NCBI GenBank assembly: GCA_907165275.2
Contig: OU015650.1
Span: 7,036,001 to 7,100,000 of the forward strand
DNA from: Zygaena filipendulae
Taxonomy: Eukaryota > Arthropoda > Insecta > Lepidoptera > Zygaenidae
Reading direction: 5' to 3'
DNA length: 64,000 nucleotides
Both the position numbers and the translations under genes were made by a program. Position 1 is the first letter of the stretch, and every line of letters starts with the position of its first letter. The notes beneath the pieces were generated by a model. It made no database searches. It was not told the origin of the DNA and was given only the letters and a program-made list of their open reading frames with translations. Positions 23,701 through 35,700 of the stretch are shown one piece after another.

Positions 23701-26700
23701 ACTCGTTTCATTTAGTTGTCCGCTGATTGTGATCACGTGGTAAAATTTTCAAAAACTTATTATCTCCGAAACTATGAGGCGCAGACCCATCGTGTTGGTA
23801 CTCAAACTTCTTGTTTTAGTGTTGTCTATGTGATCACGTGATCAAATTTTTAAAAGCTCCTATCTCGGAAACTATGAGGCGCAGACCCATCGTGTTGGTA
23901 CTCAAACTTCTTGATTTCGTGTTGTCTATGTGATCACGTGGTCAAATTTTCAAAGGCTTATATCTCCGAAACTATGAGGCGCAGACCCATCGTGTTGGTA
24001 CTCAAACTTGTTGTTTTCGTGTTGTCTATGTGATCACGTGATCAAATTTTCAAAGGCTTATATCTCCGAAACTATGAGGCGCAGACCCATCGTGTTGATA
24101 CTCAAACTTCTTGTTTTCGTGTTGTCTATGTGATCACGTGATCAAATTTTTAAAAGCTCATATCACGGAAACTATGAGGCGCAGACCCATCGTGTTGGTA
24201 CTCAAACTTCTTGATTTCGTGTTGTCTATGTGATCACGTGGTCAAATTTTCAAAAGCTTATATCTCAGAAACTACGAATCCCAGACCTATCGTGTTGGTA
24301 CTCAAACTTCTTGTTTCCGTGTTGTCTATGTGATCACGTGGTCAAATTTTCAAAGGCTTATATCTCGGAAACTACAAGTCCCAGACCCATCGTGTTGGTA
24401 CTCAAACTTCTTGTTTTCGTATTGTCTATGTCATCACGTGATAAAATTTTTAAAAGCTCATATTTCGGAAACTATGAGGCGCAGACTCATCGTGTTGGTA
24501 CTCAAACTTCTTGTTTTCGTATTGTCTATGTCATCACGTGATAAAATTTTTAAAAGCTCATATTTCGGAAACTATGAGGCGCAGACCCATCGTGTTGGTA
24601 CTCAAACTTCTTGTTTTCGTGTTGTCTATGTGATCACGTGGTCAAATTTTTAAAAGCGTAGTTTCCGAGATATAAGCCTTTGAAAATTTGACCACGTGAT
24701 CACATAGACAACACGAAAACAAGAAGTTTGAGTACCAACACGATGGGTCTGGGACTCGTAGTTTCCGAGATATAAGCTTTTGAAAATTTGACCACGTGAT
24801 CACATAGACAACACGGAAACAAGCAGTTTGAGTACCAACACGATGGATCTACGCCTCATAGTTTCCGAGATATGAACTTTAAAAATTTGATCACGTTATC
24901 ACATAGACATCACGAAATCAAGAAGTTTGAGTACCAACACGATGGGTCTGGGATTCGTAGTTTCTGAGATATAAGCTTTTGAAAATTTGACCACGTGATG
25001 ACATAGACAACACGAAAACAAGAAGTTTAGTACTAACACGATGTTCCTTTTTTTCGACAATCACTAATTGATGAAGTGGATCTGATGATGAATATCATAG
25101 ATTGTTACCGGAACTACTGAAGTACTGAATATTAAATACAATTTCACAGTTTGCGATTCGATTATTCTAAAATACTTGCTAAGCAATTTATTTGTTACAA
25201 TGCATATGGTGAAGTTGAGCTGATGGTGGAGTAGCAGGAGAACTCCTCAATTATTAACGTCCCTGCATCGGGAAAAGCAATATTTTGTAAAAGGTTACTT
25301 AGATTTGTTGAGTTGTCACTTAGATAAATTATAAACCAGCCCACTTAAAAGCGAATAAACAAAATTTTAACAAAAAAATTAAAATAGACTTCCAAAAACA
25401 CAACACTAAAAATAACAAAATACCGATTTCTTCCAAAACACAAAAATACACGTAATATTATTATTAGTTTTTGCTGCCACTGATCGGTTTGAATTCGGTG
25501 CCAAGCCCGCTTGTTCTGCCCATTTAGTTTGCTCTGCTCACGACGAGCTCGTGGCGGGAGTGGATTTGACCCAACTACACATCTACTCCATATTTGGTTT
25601 GTCACCGACTTAGTAGAGTAGTTCCGATAACCATCTGTGGTCTTAATCATCAGTTCCACTTCTTCAAATTTTGCTTTCCGAAAGCAAACAAATGATTTAC
25701 CACAAAAACTACCCAAATCGCAATAGGTGTGCCTATAAATTTTGAAGAGTTCCCTCGATTTCTCCAAGATCCCATCATCAGATCTCGACTTGGTGACAAT
25801 GGAATCAATTTGGGAGTATCCCCTTTCAAACAAAAAAACAATTTTCGTCGGAATCCGTGAAATACGTATTATTGTTGAGTAGTTCCGATGACCATCTGTG
25901 GTCTTCATCATCAGTTTCACTTCTTCAAATTTTGCTTTTCAAAAGTAAATGAACGATTTACTATAAAAAATACCCAAATCGCTATAGGTGTATATATAAT
26001 TTTTGAAGATTTCCCTCGATTTCTCCAAGATCCCATGATCAGATCCCGACTTGGTAGCAATGGGACTTAAGTGGGAGTATACTCTTTTAAACGAAAAAAG
26101 AATCATCAAAATCGGTTCACGCAGTCGAAAGTTATGAGGTAACAAACATAAAAAAAAACATACGCGTCGAATTGAGAACTTCCTCTTTTTGGGAAGTCGG
26201 TTAAAAATAAACAAAATTTTTACAAAAAAATTAAACCAACTTAAAAAAATACAAAAATGCCCTGCGTTAAAAGATACAAATAACAAAATACCGATTGAAT
26301 CCAAAAGACTATTCAACTATGTATCTTCTATAATAAAAGAGTAGAATCCTCGATTCTGTACATTGAATATTTTTACCTAAAATAATGATAAAAGAGTGAA
26401 GAAATAGTAAAATAAAATAAATATAAATATAAATAGTGGCAAAAGAAGAGTAAGTAACCAAGCACAAAAAAAGTTTTTAATAAATCTTTTCTGTCTGTCT
26501 GTCTGTTCGCGATAATCTCCGAATCTACTAAACAGATTGTCATGCAGTTTTCACAGGTGGAGCTACATATAGGTTTTGTTTCATTGAAATCGGATGTCAG
26601 GAAAAAAAGTTGTTGTATAAAAACCTTTAGCGCGTGTGAAACCGCGGGGCACAGCTAGTATGCTAAATAAACCTAGGGCACATAAATTATCTGATGATTT

Positions 26701-29700
26701 ATTTGAAAAAAGATTAGTTATGAAAATATGTAACTTGAACATCAAGAAATCAGAAATATTGTAAAAATTGGAGGTACTTAGGTTGATTGAAAATATACTT
26801 CAAAACTAGAATTCAGTGTATTTGAACGTTAGAAATGATTTGTTTGTTTGTTCTTTGAATAATAATTAACAATATTTTAAAAAATCTGTGTCATTATTTT
26901 TCATAATTTCTTTTACATAGAATTAATAACATGGATGTATTTTTTTTTAATCACGTTAATCAAATTAATGATTATGATTGATGATTAACGTCAATAATCA
27001 TGATTATGATTACTTTTTTAATCGTGATTAATTCTAATCATGATTAATTTAATCTGATTAAAATTAATCAAATTAACTAATTGATTAAAAAATTAATCGA
27101 TTAATGCCAACACTGCCACTAGAGAGCGTATACGCCGATTTCTTCTAAGTACACGACTCACTGCCGCGGGCCGGGGGACGAAGGAGAATGCCCGGCTGTA
27201 ATTGGTCAGTTCAAGGTCAAGTTGCGTATGTATGAAAAGAAAGAGATAGAAGGATTAGAATTTCCTAATGGAAGAAAGGGACTTTTCCAAAAGACATAAA
27301 CGCGCTGTACTTATCCTTTTGCTGTCACCAAACCACCATTTTAAGAAGACCCCTGCCGTGGCTCGTAATCTGATTAAATCAAACATAATTTTCGTAGTAT
27401 TTACTTACCGATGAAAAGTTATGCCATCCTTTTTGTAACTAGATGTCTTGGAATGTTTCCCGCACCACTTTACTGCGCATGAAGGCATTTTTATGCGTTA
27501 TAAATTGTAAACAAAACCAAAAATTTTTTTTAATAATTTAGCGTGCACACAGGTCTGGAACTTGGTCACAACTAAAATGGTTACTAGTACCGTAGTCTAT
27601 ACATAGGCGACAAAATACTAATAGTTTTCGAGCGTCGGGGCACTGTATGCGCAGTCAAGTGGTTTTATAGTCTTTGGTGATAAGGGTAACCTCGAGAAAT
27701 TTTTATTTTTTGGATAAAACTTTACTTTGGAGTTCCTACGGGAATTCCGAAACTCACGCGTGAGTTTCGGAATTCCCGCAGGACCTCTTTAGGTATATCA
27801 GGAACCTTTGCGGACGCAGGCAGAACAACCCGCCAAAGTTTCATTACAATCAGACCAAGGGTTTAGAAACGCATAGAGGACAAACATAAAACGGGTTGTT
27901 CTGCCTGCGTCCGCAAAGGTTCCTGATCCCAAAATTCACGCGGGTGAAACCGCGGGGCACAGCTAGTTATTTATAAAGAAGATATATTATAATACACAGG
28001 TAACCTAGCCAGATTGGTATACCAGCGACATAATATATCACTCATAATTATGTAAAATAGGAATTTATTACCTATACGACGCGACGCTAGGTATAACATT
28101 TCATAATTATGCCCATGGTTACCTTACTAATTAAACCCATAATTAAACGGCATTATGCACTTGAATGATCTATTGTGCTATATGTGCTGCAGTGTAAATA
28201 AAATAAACATCGTAACTAGGTATATGTCATTAGAAGCATCAAGGGCATTTAGATAAAACATAACAATATGACCGGTACAGGCGGTACACGTTCTTGAACC
28301 ATCTGAGACCATGCATGTTTGTAATTATATTTTATGAGGAAAAAAAAACAGAATACGCAAGTATATATATATATATATATACCTATACTATATGTTTGAT
28401 TCTGTCTTTTTTATTATAATGACTTTTATTCTACTATACTATAACTATGTACTTAATACGACTCCTTCGACTGCGCGGTAGGTGGGTGCAAGACTGGCTA
28501 TTATTATTTTTAACCGACTTCCCAAAAAGGAGGAGGTTCCCAATTCGACGCGTATAGTTTTTCTTTTTTTCTTTTTATGTTTGTTACCTCATAACTTTCG
28601 TCTGGGTGAACTGATTTTGATGATTCTTTTTTTATTCGAAAGCTTCCCGTCTAGTGCTTCCCGTTGGGTCGCATTGCCACGAAATCAGGATCTGATGATG
28701 GGATCTTGGAGAAATCGAGGGAACTCTTCAAAAATTATTGGCACACCTATAGCAATTTGGGTATTTTTTATAGTAAATCGTTCCTTTTGCTTTCGGAAAG
28801 CAAAATTTGAAGAACTGGAACTGATTATGAAGACTTCAGATGGTTATCGGAACTACTCAACAATAATACGAATTTCACGGGTTCCGATTGGAGCGATTTG
28901 GAAAATTGTTTTTATGTTTGAAAGGGGACACTTCCAAATTGGTCCCATTGTCATCATGTCAGGATCTGATGATGGAATCTTGGAGAAATCGAGGGATTAT
29001 TTATAGGCAGACCTACGGCAATTTGGGTATTTACTAAAGCAAATAAACGATTAAGTAGAACTGATGATGAAGACCACAGATGGTCATCGGAACTACTCAA
29101 TAATAGGTATTTCACAGGTTCCGATTCGTTAAATTAAATGTGGGTTCTAAACAATTTATGCTCGTCACAATGTATATGGTGAAGTAGAACTGATGGTGAT
29201 GTGCCAGGAGAACTCCTCAACAATTAGGTAACGTCCCTGCATCGGGAAAAGCAATATATTGTAAAAGGTGATGAACAGTTGACAAGCTATTGTAACTTAG
29301 GTTAGTTACACACTAACCCACTTAAAAGCGAGAAATAAACAAAATTTTAAACAAAAAATTTAAACCGACTTCCAAAAACACAAAACTAAAAATAACAAAA
29401 TACCGATTTAATCTAAAAAGACAAAAATACACGTAATATTATAATATTATTGGTTTGTGCTACCACTGATCGGTTTGAAGTCGGTGACAAACCAAATATG
29501 GAGTAGGTAGATGTGTAGATGGGCTAAGTCCATTCCCGCCACGAGCTCGTGAGAAGAGCAACCCAAGTGGGCAGACACAAGCGGGCTTGGCAGCGAATTC
29601 AAACCAATCAGTAGTAGCACAAACCAATAATATATTGCGTGTATTTTTGTTTGTGTTTTTGGAAGTCGGTTTTAATTTTTTTGTTAAAATTTTGTTTTTT

Positions 29701-32700
29701 ACATTGCATCACGCACGGAGACGTTTCTTCTGACCCTGTACCATATTACTCTTCAGCAGGTTTAAGGTACAGGTTTTAGTACATACATGACAATTTTACA
29801 ATTTCTTAAATATAATGATTATGTAATACATATTATATATACCTATAATTTTTATTAAAAATCTTTTAACAGTGATTTAGGTACACTTCTAAATAATAAT
29901 TTACAATTTTTTGGTTGCATATTATACAACGTTCGTTCTAGGTAACTCCGTGAAGTGTTAATGAACAATCTCCGATTTTGTTCTACTCTCGGCATAGATA
30001 CCTACACTAGACCCGAGAAACTATTACATAAGTACCTTATCTAAAAATTTTGCTAAACGAGTGATTCACTTTGTCCTCCTTTTGTGTTAAAGTGACTCTT
30101 TAACACTTGAACAAACGTACACTTTGTACCTACTTAAAAGTTATTAACATGTGCATTTTTATTTATTAACATAGCTTTGCCCCGCGGTTTCACCCGGATG
30201 TTTCGGAATTCCCATAGGAACTATTTTTTTCTAAAATTAAAAGTAGTAGGTAGTTACTCCGTATAATATCATCTATCTGCCAGTGAAAGTCCCGTTAAAA
30301 TCGGTCCAGCCGTTTCAGAGATTAGCCGAAACAAACAGATAGACAGACAGAGATTTTCTTTTTTTTTAATCTAAGTACCATATTATATACTTTCATATGC
30401 ATTTGGTGAAAGCTGTTAATTTGCAATTACAAACAGACACTTCAATTTTATTTATTAGTACAGATACAGATAGATGACCGTTCACGCTTTGTTTTAATAC
30501 ACTTACCTACCTAACTGAAGTAGGTCCTACCTACCTATCTTTAAGTGGGTCATATACAGACATGCATGCACTAGGCCATAATGACTGCTGAAAAATTCGC
30601 AATACACGGATAATTAGTTATAAATTGAACTCCGGTCGCTGACCCAACAGAAGACAATAAGATCCGGAGCGATCAATTAGTGCCTCGAAGCAGGTCACCT
30701 AGGGCATGCACCTCACTTCCTACCCGCAAAGTTGCAAGTTATAAGTAATTAATCTTATAAGTAATATATCTAAGTACTTGCTGTTTCCCGCAGTTTCGCG
30801 CGCGTTAATTTCGAAGTTTCCGTGGAATAAAAGTACCCCATGCATTGAACTAGCGATGCGAACTATTATTACGCTAGTAATAGTAACTCAATGACCCTAT
30901 GTACATTTCTGTGCCCTATGACACCCCAAAAAATTAGAAGTTAGAAACTACGATAGAAACTTACGTAGGTACGTATGTACCTATACCTATTTTATAATAC
31001 GAGTAACTAAGTTGTATTTACCTTAGGAACCTGTAGGTAGTTGGTCAGTATGAGTTCATACGACAAGATTTTATCACAAACTACTCAGAAAATACCTACC
31101 AATTCTTATCTTAGTACAAGAGAATTTATGTACAAGATAAAGAATCGAGATCAAGGTACGACGAATAAGAGGTGACGTAGTCTACGTCTAGTGTAAATAT
31201 CAACATCTTACACAAAATTATCCCCAGTAGGAATCGAATCTGTGACCTCTTTCATACAAGGCATCGCTTATTCAATCGACTGTGGCGGCGGACTCGATCA
31301 AGGATCCCTACTTAGTTGACCAAAAAATCTGGACACTTCTAATTTCCACTAGAATCTATAGGTACTAATTATATTATAAAGCTGAAGAGTTTATTTGTTT
31401 GCATGAACGCGCTAATCTAAGGAACTACTGGACCTATTTGAAAAATTCTTTTAGAGTTCGATAGCCCATTTATCGAGGAAGGCTATATGCTATAAAATAT
31501 AAATCATCACGCAAAGACCAATAGGAGCGGAGCATCAACGAAAAATGTTGCTAAAACAGTAAAAAATATTACTTTTGCGAACTTCCATTGCGTAACACTG
31601 CGTTAACGGTAAGCTGTGGAATTTATTTTAGTTAGTTTTTTCCTCAAATAACACGGGTGGAACCGCGGGGCACAGCTATCTATTTATATTGATTTATATA
31701 ATTAAGTAAAAATGAATCGCCGAAATGTAATTTCAACGCATTTCTTCCAAACGACTGTCTGTTCCAATTCTTTTTTTTACCGATTTCTTTGTGTTCGTTA
31801 TTATAAGGACAAGGTTTGTATAAAAGACTTGTAACTACTTGGTTACAAGGTTCACGTAATGTTTAGATTTTATTAATACATACAGTTAACTACGTATTAA
31901 TAAATCTTGTCGTAAAATACTTGGAAGTGTTCCAAAAACATAATCTGCGATCTGCAGTTGGACTACATAATACCTAGTAGGTACCTCGTACCAACTGCCC
32001 GCACATGAAAACATCCTTGTTGTGATGTTATTGCAAATACTTCGGTACTTATAGACGTGGTTGAAATTACATTTATGGTGTTAATAACCAAAATAGATTT
32101 CCCTTTTGCTTTTAGTGAAACTGTAATAAATCCTAAACAATGCTCGGCTAATCCGCAGCTTTATTTGCTATTTGCTGAGTTGGTAGGTACCTACTTTGAT
32201 ACAATGTTGTTTTAGGAATGTTATTTTGGTAAGTATAATGTGACTTGTGCGTCTGCTACCAACTATTAAGTTTAATTCACAGCTTGATTAAATAATTGAA
32301 ATCTATGTTGATCTATATCTATGATGTAAGAATATGAGATAATAATGTAGGTAGGTACCTAAATACGTACGTGCTATCAAACTACACCTAATTTTACTCT
32401 TAATTTCTAAAATTATTAGAAAAAACATCGAGCACTCAGCCCCCAACTTGACTGGGGATGGCAGAGATATGTTTTCGAATAATTTTTTAACACGGCCAGA
32501 AGTTCGTTTTCAATGTCTCGGGATGCGGGAAATACGGTAGGTAGGTAGGTAGGAATCAGTAAAATCTCAATTATTTTAATTTCAGCGTGTGTATAATTAT
32601 ATATAGACTATCTACTTTCCTAAACCGTCAGTCTACAAGTAGGTAATTTTATTTAAATCCGTGTATTCAGTTGAAGTATCGTTTCCGGTTTCTCACTGAA

Positions 32701-35700
32701 TACAGTGAAAATAAATTTTCTGTTAAACTGCAGACGGATATCATAATAGACACAAGTGCACTTAATACGTATTGATCGAATTCACTATATTGTATGAGTT
32801 TATATTTCGCGAAGTTATAGGTATGTACCTCAGACGAAATAAAAACTTTTTATTTCGTCTGAGGTATGTACCTATCGGTAAGTACTTAAGTAGTTACTGT
32901 TGAATATCTAGTCATGAATGCAGTAAGTAGGTATCTATAACTCGTACGTAACGAAACTTAACGTTACAAATTAAAAAGTTATTTAAATTAATTATACTAA
33001 CCCAATTAAATTAAAACCATGTTAATTAAGAACCAATAACAAGTATTCATATTTTTAATAAACTACACGAGAAATAATAATACAGAGGATTTAATATCAC
33101 CAGCCGAAATCGAAACCACTAAATAGGTAGTATAGAATTTCTGTCGGTTGTTTTTTGTATCTATGCGTATTACGTAAAATATAATCACCGGTAAAAACTA
33201 CCACATAAGTGAAACTAGTGAACAACTATAGCGTATGAGTAAATATCTACTTATTTATTAAAATTCTTTAACAAGGTAAAGAACATCAGTAAAATTTTAA
33301 TTCTCGTTTATCTGCCTGAAGGACACGAGGGGGAAAAAGCGCATGTAGGTATCTAAAAACTGTAAGTAGATTTCTATCTTCAGGGGAAACAAAATAAAGT
33401 TTTAAAACAACGAAAAATGTAGTTTTAAATATAAAACAAATTAATGTGAAGTTATTCGAATGATGCCATTCAACCGATTTCAAAAAAACATTAGTGTTTT
33501 CTGAAAAAAAAATAAAGATATAACTAGGGTAAAATGCCCAGTAGTCAGCCCCGTTCCAGTACCTACTCAGCCTTTACGGACATTATTTCCTTATAAATAG
33601 TGTTGAAATGTATTTAAACTTCAACAATAATAATATCTGATCGGGTTCGTGTCCTCTAATTGACGAATAAGCACATTTACAGATCTATAGTACAACATGT
33701 TGCAGAGCTATATTCATTTATTTGCACTGCCGCCAACCACTTGCACAGAAGTGTAGCTGGTGCTATTTTTTTGCAATGAAACGTGTTTGAGTTTTCGGTA
33801 AGTTTATCTTTGAATTTTTTATGGAATTTACTGGGGATTGTTATTATGTAACTCTAAAATATTTTATTTAGCAAAAACTTAAGCTTCAGAATAATTTTAC
33901 TTGTTTATTATATTTAAATTTTGATGGCCGACTACTGGGTTTCGAAATTTCGATGTAGATCCAATACTCAGCCATAAGTGGCTGACTACTGGTTTTATAG
34001 ATATTTTCGTATATTTGGCTGAAATTAACTTAATGAATAGTTTTTGTTTTGCACATTACGTTGCCGTTGACCAAAAATTTAGAAGACAAAAAGTTCATTT
34101 TACCATTAGTCAGCCGCATATGAATGTAAGTAGATTTGTGGAGCCGACTAATGAATAAATAATGAATGATGATAAATAATGAATCTATAAATCCAATAGT
34201 CAGCCGTTAGTTCTGTTGCACAAAATTGAACCTTAAAGCCTTTTAATTAAGAGCTAATCCTTGTTTGGTTGTCTTAGTTTAAAAAAAAACCCTTGATTTA
34301 GAATTTTATCATGTTAAAAAGACCAATTCATCAGTATAAAGAAGAAAAATTAACAAAAGCAATGACGGAAATCAGAAGTGGGATGAAGATTAGACAAGCT
34401 GGTCCAATTTTTAGCGTTCTATGAAGAACTCTACAGGATCGACTATTATAAAGGTTCCCAGAAATGCTCCGTAAAATGGGAGACTTCTATACCAACCAAA
34501 GAAGAGACTGCCCTCAAGGTGAATGGCCTTCGTGAATTGACTTTAAAATCTGATGAAGTTCTTAATACATACAGTCACAGTTACAGTTCATAGTACGAGT
34601 AGATATTATATTAGAAAAAAAAAACAGGTCTGACCAATATGTAAAAACCAAACAGGGCAAAAAGGTACCAGTCTATTATATGAAATCCTGAGTCAAGTGA
34701 AAGAATACCCAAAAATATATGTAAGGGTTAAGCTGCTGTAACTGAAGACATCATTATGAAGTGGTTTGAAGAGTGGGGACACTTTTAGAAAAGGAATGAA
34801 GTGAAGAAACAGAACAAACGTTATATTGTTAAATGAAGAGGTTAGAAGGAGAAAAAAATAAAGAAATAAGAGATATACAGAAACGAAAAGCAGAGAAGTC
34901 ATTATACTAAAAAGTTATTTCAAAAGGAAGGAAAATACAACTTGCGCAGTCAAAAAAATAAGATGCAATAATTATTTATTAAAAGAAATTGCGTAGTTAC
35001 ATAGAAATAAATGACAAAGAATATTGGATGTGACAATTGCCCTGCATTTCTAATATACTGAATTCACGGGACGTGTAAATAAATTGTATTTAATAAAAAA
35101 CCATATGTTACAAGTGCAATAGTAAAGGGGCTGACTATAGGGTAGGCTAAGGCTGACTTTTGGAGAAAAGTGACTGACTACTGGTAAAAGTGCCAAATTT
35201 TGTTTAATGTCGATTTTTTATATGATTAAAATAAAATTATAACGTTTTGTTGATTTGGTTCGAAAGTTGAATAAATAACCTATCTATCAATAGCATTTGA
35301 TTGTATTCATAGTGTCAAATATTTAAACTATCAACCAAGAAAGTTTTTATTCACTTTTATATTCACTAAAAAGCTGACTACTGGGTAGTTTACCCTAAGT
35401 ACTTAAGTAAGGTAAGAAAAATGAATGCTATGTACCCAAAACTGTAAAAACTATGACCCTCTTCAGAGGCTTTACAAAGGCATACGTAATGCATTAGCTT
35501 GTCCCCTACAAAGTGACCAAAGTGTGTCTTTATTTGGTAGATAAGTACCTACATTGCGTTATCATTATTATGCGAGTGTGACATCAATCCTATAAATAAT
35601 GGTTGACGAGTCACTTTTCTGCCTTTATTTCATAATATCCTTGGAAAATGATGATCCTAATTGTAGAGTCAATGAAGATTTCTTAATATGAGCGAAACTG

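Larger units (their letters stand above)
22967..27115. mobile_element. hAT-type element, 4.1 kb, non-autonomous composite
   Basis: The ends CAGTGTTGGC (22967) and GCCAACACTG (27115) are exact inverted repeats. They are flanked by an exact 8-bp duplication CCACTAGA (22959-22966 and 27116-27123). Both subterminal regions (22977-23130 and 26940-27105) are dense in TAATCA/TGATTA words. The interior has no transposase. It contains a GC-rich hairpin (about 23166-23385), an inverted 100-bp satellite (23730-25045), family D repeats and a family A repeat. It lies in the giant intron of the 17787-37054 gene. Confidence 0.88.

Noticed and set aside
23730..25045. Regular 100-bp repeats as a possible CRISPR array
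   Set aside because: There are no unique spacers, whole units are homogeneous, and the context is a eukaryotic transposon; it is a satellite array.
28482..29006. 174-codon open frame
   Set aside because: It lies wholly in a dispersed repeat; peptides recur in shuffled order and match no domain that I recognise.
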